The notes under the pieces are model-generated. The model was given only the letters and a program-made list of their open reading frames with translations, had not been told where the DNA came from and searched no databases. This document shows, piece after piece, positions 43,714-53,318 of a stretch of DNA of 64,000 bases (position 1 is its first letter; every line of letters begins with the position of its first letter). The translations under genes and the position numbers were made by a program. Source of the DNA: Cytophagales bacterium. GTDB taxonomy: Bacteria; Bacteroidota; Bacteroidia; Cytophagales; Cyclobacteriaceae. The stretch covers positions 496,001 through 560,000 of the forward strand of contig JAWPMT010000007.1 in assembly GCA_033344775.1 (NCBI GenBank), written 5' to 3'.

Positions 43714-44850
43714 TTGAATCAATACCATTTGCTAGTTGGCTTGATGCTCATTTCGAGCAATGTTTTGGCACAATCGGATTCCATTCCAGAGAAGTTCCAA
43801 TTCAATAGCGATTTTAGATTTCGTATTGAAGAGGACTGGGATTCTCGTAAGTCAGATGGGACCTACAGACGGAACCGTTCGAGATTAAGGTGCCGGGCGA
43901 GAATTGGTTTGGAATACCGACATGATTCTCACACCTGGGTTGGCTTAAGGATACGGACGGGTGATCCCAGAAAGCAGCAAGATCCACAATTGACCCTGGG
44001 CGATGGGTTCAAAGAATTTGGCACATTGCCCATCGCTTTGGAAAAGGCCTTTTTTCATACTGAGCTGAAATCCTTTAAAATATGGCTAGGTAAAAACACC
44101 TTTCCGTTCAGGAAACAAAACGAACTCTTTTGGAGTGACAATGTATTTCCCGAAGGCGTGCATATCAACAAGTCCTTCAGGCCTGGGGCGAATTGGATGG
44201 ACCTATTACAGGTCAACGCAGGACACTTCATTCTCAATACCCGCGGTGGTTCCTTTAATTCTGACTCCTATTTCCAGGGCGTTCAGGTTGCGACTCAATA
44301 TTTTCAGGATAGGGTGGCCATCTGGCCTACTTTTTACCTTTTCCGTAACATTCAAAACATACCTGATGGTGCTGAAACCTTTTTTCTTGATTATTCAATA
44401 TTCAGCGTTGGAGGGTATGTCAAATTGGTGAACGACCCACTGATCAAATTAGCCACTGACATGTATTACAATCTGGAGAACTATCAGACCAATGACTCTA
44501 TACCACCAGCGCTACAAGATCAGGGCAAGGGAGTCACAATGAGTTTGAGTTATGGCCAACTTTCGTCAAAAGGAGACTGGTTATTTCAACTCACATACGC
44601 CTATCTGCAGCGTTATGCCGCCGTGGATTTCATGGCACAAAATGACTGGGCTCGTTGGGACTACTCGGCCTATGATTCACCCGACGGCAGACTTACTAAT
44701 TTGGAAGGGATTGAAGTGACTTTGGGTACGAATATTCAGGATAAAATCACGCTGAAAGCGAAATACTACCTGGTTCGACAACTCGTTCCGATGGGTGAAT
44801 TTACCGAAAACGGCCAGCGAGTTCGTTTTGATATTGACATCAGGTTTTGA
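43714..44850 (+). CDS. Outer-membrane porin, alginate-export-like
   Basis: A 378-aa beta-barrel protein with a signal peptide (LLVGLMLISSNVLAQ) and many alternating aromatic strands, beginning with FQFNSDFRFRIEEDWDS and ending in a terminal aromatic strand (RVRFDIDIRF). It resembles putative porins annotated as alginate-export-like in Bacteroidota. The start is TTG at 43714; no in-frame ATG gives a complete signal peptide. It lies 150 bp before the FG-GAP gene on the same strand, possibly in one unit. Confidence 0.75.
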   Translation: MNQYHLLVGLMLISSNVLAQSDSIPEKFQFNSDFRFRIEEDWDSRKSDGTYRRNRSRLRCRARIGLEYRHDSHTWVGLRIRTGDPRKQQDPQLTLGDGFKEFGTLPIALEKAFFHTELKSFKIWLGKNTFPFRKQNELFWSDNVFPEGVHINKSFRPGANWMDLLQVNAGHFILNTRGGSFNSDSYFQGVQVATQYFQDRVAIWPTFYLFRNIQNIPDGAETFFLDYSIFSVGGYVKLVNDPLIKLATDMYYNLENYQTNDSIPPALQDQGKGVTMSLSYGQLSSKGDWLFQLTYAYLQRYAAVDFMAQNDWARWDYSAYDSPDGRLTNLEGIEVTLGTNIQDKITLKAKYYLVRQLVPMGEFTENGQRVRFDIDIRF

Positions 44851-44998
44851 TGAGATGGTGCTGATCTTTCAGATTAATTGTTTTACTATTCAGTGCCAGG
44901 TTGTATGTGGAAGCTTAGGACGTTAGCCATTTTATTCGTTTTTGCTGTATATAGTAGGTTGATAAAGCCGCGCTGAATTACTTTGATGGTAAAGGGGA

Positions 44999-46135
44999 AT
45001 GATTCTTATCTTTATTCCTGTGTTTACGAAAAAATCCATATGCTGTTTACCTGCCTTATTCATTTGCCTATACGTTTACGCCCAATCTGACTATTTTTTC
45101 AACAATGGCCGATTGATTCTTGGTACCCACATGGAGCGAACAGCTTCTGCGGATATCGGTGATATTGATCAGGATGGGGATCAGGATATTGTTATAGCCA
45201 ATGGCCGCCACTGGCCCGGGCAAAATCGTATTTTTATCAATAATGGGAGAGGTGTTTTCACGGTTTCCAGGAATCTGGGGGATGAGCAGGAGACCAGTTA
45301 CTCCACCGAGCTGGCAGATTTTGATGGGGATGGAGATTTGGACATTGCAGTTGGGAATGACATGGCACCCAATTACATCTTTTTGAATGATGGGTCAGGG
45401 AGGTTTCAGCGAGGACCATCCTTCGGACAAGCGTATGCACCGACCCGAAATATCGTGACCGCTGATATAGACGGAGACGGTGACATGGATATCCTCATTA
45501 CCAACAGAGGCCGTGAAAATGAAATTTGTCTTAATGATGGTCAAGGCCATTTTGAGCAAACTATTGGTTTTGGGTCAACAGAGGATTCTACGATCGATGT
45601 GGAAGTGGCGGATATGGATAAAGATGGAGATCAGGACCTGGTCCTGGCCAATCGTGATGGGCAACAAAACTTCATTTATCTCAATGATGGGAAACTGAAC
45701 TACTCGGAGCGAATCCCCTATGGAAGTGGGAATGATCATACCCGTTCGGTGGCTGTTACCGATATGGACAAAGATGGTTTTTTGGATGTGGTAGTCGCCA
45801 ATATTCGGGCAACAAACCTCATCTACTATGGTGATCCGGAATTAAGCTTTACTCGAAAGGAAGTTTTTGACCCCCAGGAAGACCGATCTTTTGCTGTAGA
45901 TACGGAGGACTTAAATGGAGATGGATTCCAGGATATATTGATCGGAAATGCTGGGCAGCCCAATCGTGTATTTATCAGGAAAGAGAATGGAGTTTGGGAA
46001 AGTATCCAGTTGAGTGATAAGGAATGGAATACCTATGACATCCAAAGTGCGGACTTGAATGGAGATGGAAAACCTGACATTCTGGAAAGCAACTCTGACG
46101 AAAAGAATGTCTATTACTTTAATCGGTATGAATAA
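44999..46135 (+). CDS. Secreted FG-GAP/VCBS seven-bladed propeller protein
   Basis: After a signal peptide ending at YAQ there are seven repeats with calcium-type loops: DIDQDGDQDIVIAN, DFDGDGDLDIAVGN, DIDGDGDMDILITN, DMDKDGDQDLVLAN, DMDKDGFLDVVVAN, DLNGDGFQDILIGN and DLNGDGKPDILESN. Seven repeats at ~50-residue spacing indicate a single seven-bladed beta-propeller, like integrin alpha-chain FG-GAP domains. There is no catalytic domain and no T9SS tail. It probably binds calcium and a surface ligand or glycan. Confidence 0.85.
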   Translation: MILIFIPVFTKKSICCLPALFICLYVYAQSDYFFNNGRLILGTHMERTASADIGDIDQDGDQDIVIANGRHWPGQNRIFINNGRGVFTVSRNLGDEQETSYSTELADFDGDGDLDIAVGNDMAPNYIFLNDGSGRFQRGPSFGQAYAPTRNIVTADIDGDGDMDILITNRGRENEICLNDGQGHFEQTIGFGSTEDSTIDVEVADMDKDGDQDLVLANRDGQQNFIYLNDGKLNYSERIPYGSGNDHTRSVAVTDMDKDGFLDVVVANIRATNLIYYGDPELSFTRKEVFDPQEDRSFAVDTEDLNGDGFQDILIGNAGQPNRVFIRKENGVWESIQLSDKEWNTYDIQSADLNGDGKPDILESNSDEKNVYYFNRYE

Positions 46136-46314
46136 CTAATAAAATGATGTTAGATATCGATTGTGAAAGCATGAAAGAAGTGAGCTAAAGATCGTCCTAT
46201 TTCAGAAAAAATGATCTATGCGTATGATTGAATTTATCTATGATCTCTTAATATGATTTTCGGCATTCGATCGTTTTGGTAGGTATAGGTAAGGATTTAA
46301 ATGGTTGGTCAAGT

Positions 46315-47139
46315 ATGAAAAAGCTAGCATTTGTATTGATAATAGCGCTTTGCTCGTGCACTTCTGATGATTCTTCAACTGTGCCGGATAAGTTGATCTT
46401 TCAATTTGAAGATGGGTTTGAGGTTACCAATAATGATTTACAACAATTATTCTCAAGCGATGGTAATCGTTGGAGTAGCATTCAACAAGTAGGTGAGAGG
46501 AATCTCATTGAAATTAATCAAAGCATCGTCTCAGATGGACAGCATTCACTCCGAGTATTTGCAGAAGCAACTGAAGACATTTTATCCAAAATGGGCATTG
46601 AAAAATTTGGATTTGAAGCATCTGAAAATTCAACGGTGAGAATAGAGGCAGATTTTTACATTGCATCTGAATTCGACCTTGAAAATCTGCTGTTAATCGA
46701 TTTGGAATGTTGTTCGTGTTGGGATCCCACTGTCCCCGATAATCAATGTCCAGGCATAAGGTTGATGATGAAAGGAAATGATTTTCTATCAATTGAACGA
46801 GGTAAGATATTGGGTTCTACTTTAACGCAATCAAATGTTGTTTTTCCTCGAAATGAATGGGTAAATCTTGTTTGGGAACTAAAACTTTCGCCAAACGACG
46901 ATGGAGTAAATATACTGCATATCAATGGACAAGAGGCGATTCATGCTAATGGGATGAATATGCCGAATGCGGACATTTTTAGGGAGGATGCAGCGACAGT
47001 TGGGATTAATTTTGAATTGCAAGAGCCGGTTTTATATGAAAGACTACAAATCGGTGCTACGGCTAACCCAACCGAATTTGATGTCGAAATCTTTATTGAT
47101 AACTTTAAATTTTCCGTGATAGAAAAAGCAGAACCCTAG
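46315..47139 (+). CDS. Lipoprotein with polysaccharide-lyase-like jelly-roll fold
   Basis: The start is taken as ATG 46315 (MKKLAFVLIIALCSC), which gives a clean lipoprotein signal with lipobox Cys15. The frame extends to 46276, but the extra residues would precede the signal. The mature ~260 residues alternate beta strands with DGQHSLRVFAEA, RNEWVNLVWELKLSP and EIFIDNFKF, a layout seen in concanavalin-like polysaccharide lyases and glycan-binding proteins. Catalytic residues cannot be assigned. A C-C pair (ECCSCWD) may form disulphides. Confidence 0.65.
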   Translation: MKKLAFVLIIALCSCTSDDSSTVPDKLIFQFEDGFEVTNNDLQQLFSSDGNRWSSIQQVGERNLIEINQSIVSDGQHSLRVFAEATEDILSKMGIEKFGFEASENSTVRIEADFYIASEFDLENLLLIDLECCSCWDPTVPDNQCPGIRLMMKGNDFLSIERGKILGSTLTQSNVVFPRNEWVNLVWELKLSPNDDGVNILHINGQEAIHANGMNMPNADIFREDAATVGINFELQEPVLYERLQIGATANPTEFDVEIFIDNFKFSVIEKAEP

Positions 47140-47262
47140 GAGTATAAAAGATAATTGGCCAAGCTACAAGATCGTAATCTTATGCGAGCTTAATGAAATG
47201 AACTGATCTATTGGGTGAATGCCTCTGCAGAGTCTAATCATTGACTTGGTAACGTCAACAAC

Positions 47263-47290
47263 AAAAAAGGCAACCATTTCCATGATTGCC
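47263..47290 (-). terminator. Terminator of the ECF sigma factor gene
   Basis: On the minus strand GGCAATCATG pairs across GAAA with a CATGGTTGCC-like arm (47269-47290), followed by a run of six T. It lies 31 bp after the sigma factor stop. Confidence 0.78.
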
Positions 47291-47320
47291 TGTCCTAACC
47301 AAATCTAAAACACAGCTATC

Positions 47321-47839
47321 TTAATTCATGTGGAATCTGTCGCCTCTAACCCTCATCACATATTCCTGCAGTTCGTAACGTGCAACATGAATCCTGTTTT
47401 TCACTGTGCCCAGTGGAATGTTTAGCTTCTCAGCTATTTCTTGATATTTAAACCCTTTGATGTACATCAGAAAGGGATGTTTGTGCTTTTCATCCAGTTT
47501 GTCAACGCGTGACTCCAACTCATTCAAACTTAGATTTCTTGCCCCTTCATTGCTTGAGGTGATGGTATTTAATAGATGTAGATCTTCTGAATTGTCCACA
47601 TAAGTCTGTCTACGCTTGGTTTTCTGGTACTGTGTGATGAATGAATTCTTCATGATGGTAAATAACCAGGCATTCAGATTAGTACCCTCACGAAACTTAT
47701 CCTTATTGGTGTAAGCCTTCACATAAGTTTCCTGCATCAAATCCTTCGCATCACTGTCGTCTTTAGTGAGCTTCATGGCAAAGCCAAACAAAGGCTTTTC
47801 ATAGTTCTGTATTGCGGTGCCAAATTCTACTTCAGACAT
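47321..47839 (-). CDS. ECF sigma-70 family sigma factor
   Basis: A 172-aa extracytoplasmic-function sigma factor. Region 2 spans about residues 10-80 (DAKDLMQETYVKAYTNKDKF; NLNAWLFTIMKNSFI). Region 4 spans about residues 110-165 (FLMYIKGFKYQEIAEKLNIP; GTVKNRIHVARYELQ). There is no adjacent FecR-type anti-sigma factor in the Bacteroidota SusC style; the neighbouring lipoprotein is not an anti-sigma. It therefore may be a stand-alone stress or growth-phase sigma factor. Confidence 0.92.
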   Translation of the reverse strand: MSEVEFGTAIQNYEKPLFGFAMKLTKDDSDAKDLMQETYVKAYTNKDKFREGTNLNAWLFTIMKNSFITQYQKTKRRQTYVDNSEDLHLLNTITSSNEGARNLSLNELESRVDKLDEKHKHPFLMYIKGFKYQEIAEKLNIPLGTVKNRIHVARYELQEYVMRVRGDRFHMN

Positions 47840-48062
47840 ATCTAAATCATTTTATTACGCAGCAAATATATAAATGTATTCGAACTTTCAAAAAGTATTG
47901 AAAGTTATAAACGAAAAATATTGATGAATGGTTTTCTATCTGAATAGAGCGTTCAAACCTGAGTTCGATTTTAAATCACGTCAGTGGGATTTTAAAAATA
48001 TTTGTGGAGTTGAGATTGATTACTCTGAATTGAGATGATCAGAAAACTGAGCCTGTCGAAGA

Positions 48063-49205
48063 TTATTTCTCCTTTCTCGCCGAAGCAACCTGCCGGGCAT
48101 AGAATTCACCCAATACCTGATTGACAGCTTTCACCTCCGTAGTATCGGTGTTTTTAGAAAGTGACACTTCTACATAGTTGTTCATTTGACTGCTGAATGC
48201 CATGAACTCACATCGATCATTGGCATCACAAACCTGCACTTCAAATACATTATTCACTTGAATCGTATCAATCTGATTTCTGGAAAAACGATATGATTTT
48301 CCATTCAGATAAATAACTGCCGACTGTTGATCCTGCTTTTTCTTTCGCCGATAAAGTATCAGCTCTCCTGCGGTGGTCTTTGCGGTCTTTCTGATCTTGT
48401 AATCACCCACCATGGCATTCAAGTCTTGCTTGGTGTAGAATCCCCGGTTATATTGGTTGACAATCAAAGTGTCGTCCGAAACCGTAGACAACAAGGTGTT
48501 GATGATCACGTCTTCGTATCCTTTGCCGGACTTTTGACTTTTCGGTTCCACGGCAATGGCCAAATTGGAGAGGATGCCATCGAGGCGTTTGTCTTGAAGG
48601 GCTGCCTGGCTTTTACTCTTATCAACTTCACGTGCCAATGAATCAATTTCTTTGGAAAAGGCGACATTTTCGTCATCTGATTCAAGTGCACCAAATGAGA
48701 GAGAAGGTATTGTTGGTGCTGTGGATTCGACCAATGAGTCCAACGATTCTTCCGTGAGTGCTACGGCATTGAAAGGAACCTCAAAGGTTTCATTTTTCTG
48801 ATCAAGCACTGCCTGCAAGCTGTCCTGGAGCCTCTGGATATCATTGGCTTGTTTACCCACCTGACGATCCAGGTTTTGGTTGTAAGCGGCTAAGGCTTCC
48901 GCTTCTTTTGTCAATATTGCTACTTTATCCTGAAGTTCGGCATCCGCATTTTTCTGTAGGTTGAGCAGAGAATCTATTTTTCTTTCATAGGACTTTTTTA
49001 ATGCTTCCATTTCCTGATCCGAAGCAATGCTGTCAGGTGTGGCTATTATTGCTTGTTCTTGGGTAGTCCTGGATGTTTGCTGGGACCCCTCAGGTTGACA
49101 AGACAGCAATCCGAAAATCCCTAAAAGGAAACATTTAGCAGCTAAACTCTTCCAAACTAAGAGCCCCCTTCGTTGAAAAACTGATGGACTTGACGATCCC
49201 TTCAT
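48063..49205 (-). CDS. Coiled-coil lipoprotein, unknown function
   Basis: A 380-aa lipoprotein with lipobox LLSC (about Cys36) after a long basic N-terminus. A coiled coil follows at about residues 65-135 (KKSYERKIDSLLNLQKNADA). The C-terminal ~180 residues are of mixed structure with a Cys pair (VCDANDRCEF). No catalytic motif is visible. It lies 86 bp upstream of the patatin gene on the same strand, so they may share transcription. Confidence 0.65.
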   Translation of the reverse strand: MKGSSSPSVFQRRGLLVWKSLAAKCFLLGIFGLLSCQPEGSQQTSRTTQEQAIIATPDSIASDQEMEALKKSYERKIDSLLNLQKNADAELQDKVAILTKEAEALAAYNQNLDRQVGKQANDIQRLQDSLQAVLDQKNETFEVPFNAVALTEESLDSLVESTAPTIPSLSFGALESDDENVAFSKEIDSLAREVDKSKSQAALQDKRLDGILSNLAIAVEPKSQKSGKGYEDVIINTLLSTVSDDTLIVNQYNRGFYTKQDLNAMVGDYKIRKTAKTTAGELILYRRKKKQDQQSAVIYLNGKSYRFSRNQIDTIQVNNVFEVQVCDANDRCEFMAFSSQMNNYVEVSLSKNTDTTEVKAVNQVLGEFYARQVASARKEK

Positions 49206-49291
49206 TTAACTCAATTCAATATAAGTAGTGTAAAGATCGGCTTTTTCTTCGTCTAAAGGTATGAAGTTACGTGAGCCGGTATTTCTAAATA

Positions 49292-50101
49292 TCAGCCGGA
49301 TTTCTTTTTCGAAGCAAGTAGTTGCTTCGTATGCTCATAACCTAGATTAAATAGCTCATCAGCTTTCTTGATGTCAAACAGGTCATAATTTCCGATCCCT
49401 TCTGGCTCAATGAAAAGGGAACATTTGTGTTTATTAGCCACGGCCCTGGCATTGACGGTGATTTCAAAGGTGCGAACAGCGATGGTGAAAATACTGTTCA
49501 GCTTTTCCTTCTCCTCGATTGGGCTGATGTTGACGGCAATGATCCGGTTACAAGTTTTCTGTAAAGGTGTGATGGGCAAATTATCGATGATGCCTCCATC
49601 GGAATAGATCGAACCATTGATGTGCATCGGTTTGAAAAGAAATGGAATGCTTGATGATGCAGTAACTGCTCTTGCTAATGATCCTTCATTCAGGTATTCG
49701 ATTTTACCGGTATGGAGATTGGTAGCGGAAGCATAAAATGGGATCTCCAGTTCATCAAATGTTTGGGCTTCAATTTCGGTTTCAATGAGGTTTGTCAACC
49801 CATCCAATCCAAATAAGCCAACCCTAGGAATGTTGAATTTCGAATACCCGAAGAAGTCCCGTGTTTTCAGGATCTCATGTGCGGTGATTGGATCTTTTCC
49901 ACTAGCAATGAGCGCACCGGCAATAGCTCCTGCACTGGTACCGGCAATTTCATCGATTCGAACGCCCTCTTCATACAATGCTTTGATCACGCCGAGGTGA
50001 ATAAATCCTTTCGCACCACCACCGCCCAAGGCAATGCCTGTCCTGGGAGTTTCCATTCCTAACCATCGCCCTAAACGCGCCTTAATTCCTTGTTTACTCA
50101 C
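49292..50101 (-). CDS. Patatin-like phospholipase (RssA-type)
   Basis: A 269-aa patatin domain protein. The oxyanion-hole glycine run is GIALGGGGAKGF, the nucleophile motif is GTSAG (Ser about residue 55), and the catalytic Asp is in SDGGIIDNLPI. There is no signal peptide or membrane helix. These single-domain enzymes hydrolyse acyl esters of phospholipids. The gene upstream on the opposite strand is an acyl-CoA dehydrogenase, so both relate to lipid turnover. Confidence 0.92.
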   Translation of the reverse strand: MSKQGIKARLGRWLGMETPRTGIALGGGGAKGFIHLGVIKALYEEGVRIDEIAGTSAGAIAGALIASGKDPITAHEILKTRDFFGYSKFNIPRVGLFGLDGLTNLIETEIEAQTFDELEIPFYASATNLHTGKIEYLNEGSLARAVTASSSIPFLFKPMHINGSIYSDGGIIDNLPITPLQKTCNRIIAVNISPIEEKEKLNSIFTIAVRTFEITVNARAVANKHKCSLFIEPEGIGNYDLFDIKKADELFNLGYEHTKQLLASKKKSG

Positions 50102-50363
50102 ACCAGTTATTTCAATTTTTCAGAACGGAATCTAAGCAAACCATCGGTTATTCGCCAAGAGAAGAAGTAGGAATTTCATGCCTTGAAATAAGTCTTTTCT
50201 GATGTGTTTAGACTGCTAAATATCGTATGCATGCATACTTTTTTCTGCCTTTATGGCTTCTATATGCAATTTCTACCTTACATTTATAAAATTGTTGTGA
50301 CAGCACATTCAGTATTTCATTGAGCTGTTAACCAGAGAATTAACCCAATAAAACATAAGTAAG

Positions 50364-52175
50364 ATGGCGAATCAATACATTGACATGGATACCCTGCGAT
50401 TTCTGCTCTATGATGTGCATGAAGTTGATGGATTGTTGACGAATGAGCGGTTCAATGCGTACGACAAAGAGGCGATAGACCTTTTGTTGGATTCGATCAA
50501 AGATCTTTCGGACAAGGAAATGTTCCCGTACATCCGAGAAATGGATGAACAGCCTGCGGTGTATAAAGATGGCAGAATTCATATCCACCCGCAGTTTGAG
50601 AAGGTACTGAAAATGGTTGGTGAGATGGGTATGATCGGTGCTGGGTTTGATGCTGAAGCAGGCGGATTGCAATTACCCGCGTCTATCGTAAATGCAGCTT
50701 ACTTGATCATGGAGGCCGCCAATAATCATATCCCGGGTTATTTTGGGTTGACAGCAGGTGCGGCACACTTGATCATTGCTTTTGGGGATCAAAAACTGAA
50801 CGACACGTATGTGCAGAACATGCTGGACATGAAGTGGGGTGGTACCATGTGCTTGACGGAGCCACAGGCAGGCAGTTCGCTTTCAGATATCATCACTTCA
50901 GCCGAGCCCCGAGAAGACGGAACTTACAAAATTGATGGCCAGAAAATATTCATCTCTTCAGGAGATCATCAGTTCGCAGACAACTTCATTCATCTGGTAT
51001 TGGCAAGGATCAAAGGGGCACCTGCGGGAACCAAAGGGATATCTCTGTTTGTCGTGCCAAGAAGTCGGATAGAAGCAGGAGGTTTGGAATACAACCATGT
51101 AGCTACCTTAGGAGAGTTCAATAAAATGGGCCAAAAAGGATATTGTACCACGCATCTTGGATTCAGTGATGGTGGGGATTCCATCGGATGGTTGGTAGGA
51201 GAACCTAACAAAGGTTTGAAGTACATGTTCCAGATGATGAATGAAGCCCGAATCGCCACAGGAAGAATGGGTACGGCAATTGCTTCGGCGGCTTACTTTG
51301 CTTCATTGGAATATGCCAAAGAGCGCCCTCAGGGCCGACGATTAGGATCGGACGGATCTAAGAATGTGGAAGAAGAGCAAACGCTGATCATCAATCACCC
51401 GGACGTGAAGCGAATGTTGTTGCTTCAGAAGTCTATCATAGAAGGAAGCATTAGCCTCATGACGGAAGCCAGTCACTACCTGGATCAGGAAAGTACCATT
51501 CAGGACCCGGCGGATAAAGAGCGGTATAAATTGCTATTGGAGTTGTTGACGCCAATCGTCAAAACCTATCCTGCGGAAAAAGGAAAAGAAGCAATAGATA
51601 ATGGACTACAGATCCTGGGCGGGTATGGTTTTACCACAGACTTCATTCTTCAGCAGTATTACAGAGATGTACGGATTATTTCCCTGTATGAAGGCACTAC
51701 TGGCATCCAATCACTGGACTTGCTAGGGCGTAAAGTCATGCTGAAAAATGGTGAGATATTGAAGGATCTTGGTAAAGAGATCCAGGCCACCGTAGCGGAA
51801 GCTGAGAAATATGATGAATTGAAGCCATATGGCCAGACACTCATGATGAACATGGGATTGGTTCAAGAGGTGATTGGTGCCTTGATGCCGCATGCGATGA
51901 AAGGGGATCACCAGAGATTCCTGGCCGATGCAACGTTGTTCATGGACATGTTCAGCACGATCATCATTGGCTGGCAGTGGCTGAAGATTGCTTCGAAATC
52001 CAAGGAAGCACTGGTCACTGGAAACGGTAAATATGCCGAGTCCTTCTATGAAGGTAAGGTCCACACCATGAAATTCTTTTACAAGTATGAAATGGGCAGA
52101 ACCCGGGGTATTGCTAAGATCATTCAGGATCAGCAAGACCTGACGTTAGAAGCCGCTCCTGTGGAGTATTTGTAG
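50364..52175 (+). CDS. Acyl-CoA dehydrogenase (large DmdC-like type)
   Basis: A 603-aa FAD-dependent acyl-CoA dehydrogenase. Domain order: N-terminal helical (to ~165), middle beta (MCLTEPQAGSSLSD at about 175), C-terminal helical domain with GLQILGGYGFTTDF and the catalytic-Glu segment ISLYEGTTGIQ (about residue 440). An extra ~130-residue C-terminal domain follows, as in DmdC/FadE-type large enzymes. It catalyses alpha,beta-dehydrogenation of acyl-CoA; the substrate cannot be told from the sequence. A single-gene unit. Confidence 0.92.
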   Translation: MANQYIDMDTLRFLLYDVHEVDGLLTNERFNAYDKEAIDLLLDSIKDLSDKEMFPYIREMDEQPAVYKDGRIHIHPQFEKVLKMVGEMGMIGAGFDAEAGGLQLPASIVNAAYLIMEAANNHIPGYFGLTAGAAHLIIAFGDQKLNDTYVQNMLDMKWGGTMCLTEPQAGSSLSDIITSAEPREDGTYKIDGQKIFISSGDHQFADNFIHLVLARIKGAPAGTKGISLFVVPRSRIEAGGLEYNHVATLGEFNKMGQKGYCTTHLGFSDGGDSIGWLVGEPNKGLKYMFQMMNEARIATGRMGTAIASAAYFASLEYAKERPQGRRLGSDGSKNVEEEQTLIINHPDVKRMLLLQKSIIEGSISLMTEASHYLDQESTIQDPADKERYKLLLELLTPIVKTYPAEKGKEAIDNGLQILGGYGFTTDFILQQYYRDVRIISLYEGTTGIQSLDLLGRKVMLKNGEILKDLGKEIQATVAEAEKYDELKPYGQTLMMNMGLVQEVIGALMPHAMKGDHQRFLADATLFMDMFSTIIIGWQWLKIASKSKEALVTGNGKYAESFYEGKVHTMKFFYKYEMGRTRGIAKIIQDQQDLTLEAAPVEYL

Positions 52176-52199
52176 CATAATTTATAATCGAAGTTCCGA

Positions 52200-52274
52200 A
52201 AATCGTCATGCCGGTTTTTTTCGGTTTAAATTCCGAAGGAAGCTGAAAAAATACCGGTATCTCTTCGACGATTT
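52200..52274. repeat. Long imperfect palindrome between genes
   Basis: The outer arms AAATCGTC (52200-52207) and GACGATTT (52267-52274) are perfect. Inner pairs CCGGT/ACCGG and T-run/A-run pieces extend the stem. It could be an intergenic repeat element or the terminator of the acyl-CoA dehydrogenase gene, whose stop lies 25 bp upstream. Confidence 0.5.
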
Positions 52275-52424
52275 GTGTAAAAATGTCTAATTAAAGGAGT
52301 TCATAGAATTGTTCACATCGATTTCGACAAGCTCAATCTGACAGATCAAAAGATACTTTTTTGAATAGAGGGTTATCCACGGCATCAAATCTGAAGCTAT
52401 TTTTTTGCACGAAATAAGACATCT

Positions 52425-52715
52425 ATGTTCATTATCAATCTGACATATAAAGTCCCATTGGACCAGGTAGACCAATACCTGGAAGCACATGTTCAATACC
52501 TGGACGAGCAATATGAACTAGGAAACTTCCTCGCCTCTGGACCTAAAATTCCCAGAAATGGTGGGGTCATACTGTCCAATATGGGAAATAGAGATAAAGT
52601 CTGGGCAGCAATAGCTAATGACCCGTTCAAGATCAATGGAATCGCAGATTACGAAGTGATCGAATTCATCCCCAGAAAGACATCTGAGGATTTGAGTTTT
52701 CTTCAGCAATCTTAA
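52425..52715 (+). CDS. YciI-family protein
   Basis: A 96-aa YCII-related protein: IINLTYKVPLDQVDQYLEAH gives the conserved His22, followed by FLASGPKIPRNGG and IANDPFKINGIADYEVIEF with the conserved Asp. YciI proteins adopt a ferredoxin-like dimer with a His/Asp pair of unknown enzymatic role. A single-gene unit. Confidence 0.88.
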   Translation: MFIINLTYKVPLDQVDQYLEAHVQYLDEQYELGNFLASGPKIPRNGGVILSNMGNRDKVWAAIANDPFKINGIADYEVIEFIPRKTSEDLSFLQQS

Positions 52716-52822
52716 GTCCGCTTTATCTACAACTTTTTTTGGGAGTAATCCACTCTTTTTCAAAGGGGAGGCTCGCGTAGAGGCGCCTGGAAGGCGGGGG
52801 ATTTAAGAACAGCTCTTAGACA

Positions 52823-53308
52823 CTAAAACGTCAATACATAATGTGTAGCCTTCCCGTCAATAAGCGTCACCACAAACAAATTCGAATAAGCATCATCGGC
52901 TAGTTGCTGGTAGACTTCTTCATCAATCAATTTATTGACCAGATCGGGAATGGTATTACTGTGTCCGACGACTAGTATTTGTTTGCCATCCAGTTTTTGA
53001 GTCAAAGTCTCTACTAACTGCTCTTCAAAGGGCCGATAGGATTCTATGAACAAGTCCAGCTTTTCTGCTAAAGGCTTAGCTGTGTCTCGGGTTCGGATGT
53101 AATCCGTAGAATAGATACGGTCAATCCCTGTTTCAGACAGTAATTCCATCAATCGAACGGCACGTGCTTTTCCTTGTAGACTCAATTCCGGATCTCGGCT
53201 ACTGTCTACTTTCTCCGCATGACGAACCAGAAAGATGGTGGTTGCATCTTGAGCAATTGTTGGAAATAAGAAGCAGGTGAAGATTAATGAAAATAAGAAT
53301 GCTCTCAT
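52823..53308 (-). CDS. Periplasmic histidine-phosphatase (SixA/phosphoglycerate-mutase family)
   Basis: A 161-aa protein with a signal peptide (LFSLIFTCFLFPTIAQ) and a histidine phosphatase core: FLVRHAEKVD with the phospho-accepting His, ELSLQGKARAVRL, and the second catalytic His in LVVGHSNTIPDLV. The export signal points to a periplasmic phosphomonoesterase; the substrate is unknown. It lies 10 bp downstream of the ADC-like gene, so it ends the leftward cluster that starts with mltG. Confidence 0.88.
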   Translation of the reverse strand: MRAFLFSLIFTCFLFPTIAQDATTIFLVRHAEKVDSSRDPELSLQGKARAVRLMELLSETGIDRIYSTDYIRTRDTAKPLAEKLDLFIESYRPFEEQLVETLTQKLDGKQILVVGHSNTIPDLVNKLIDEEVYQQLADDAYSNLFVVTLIDGKATHYVLTF

Positions 53309-53318
53309 GGTAATTATT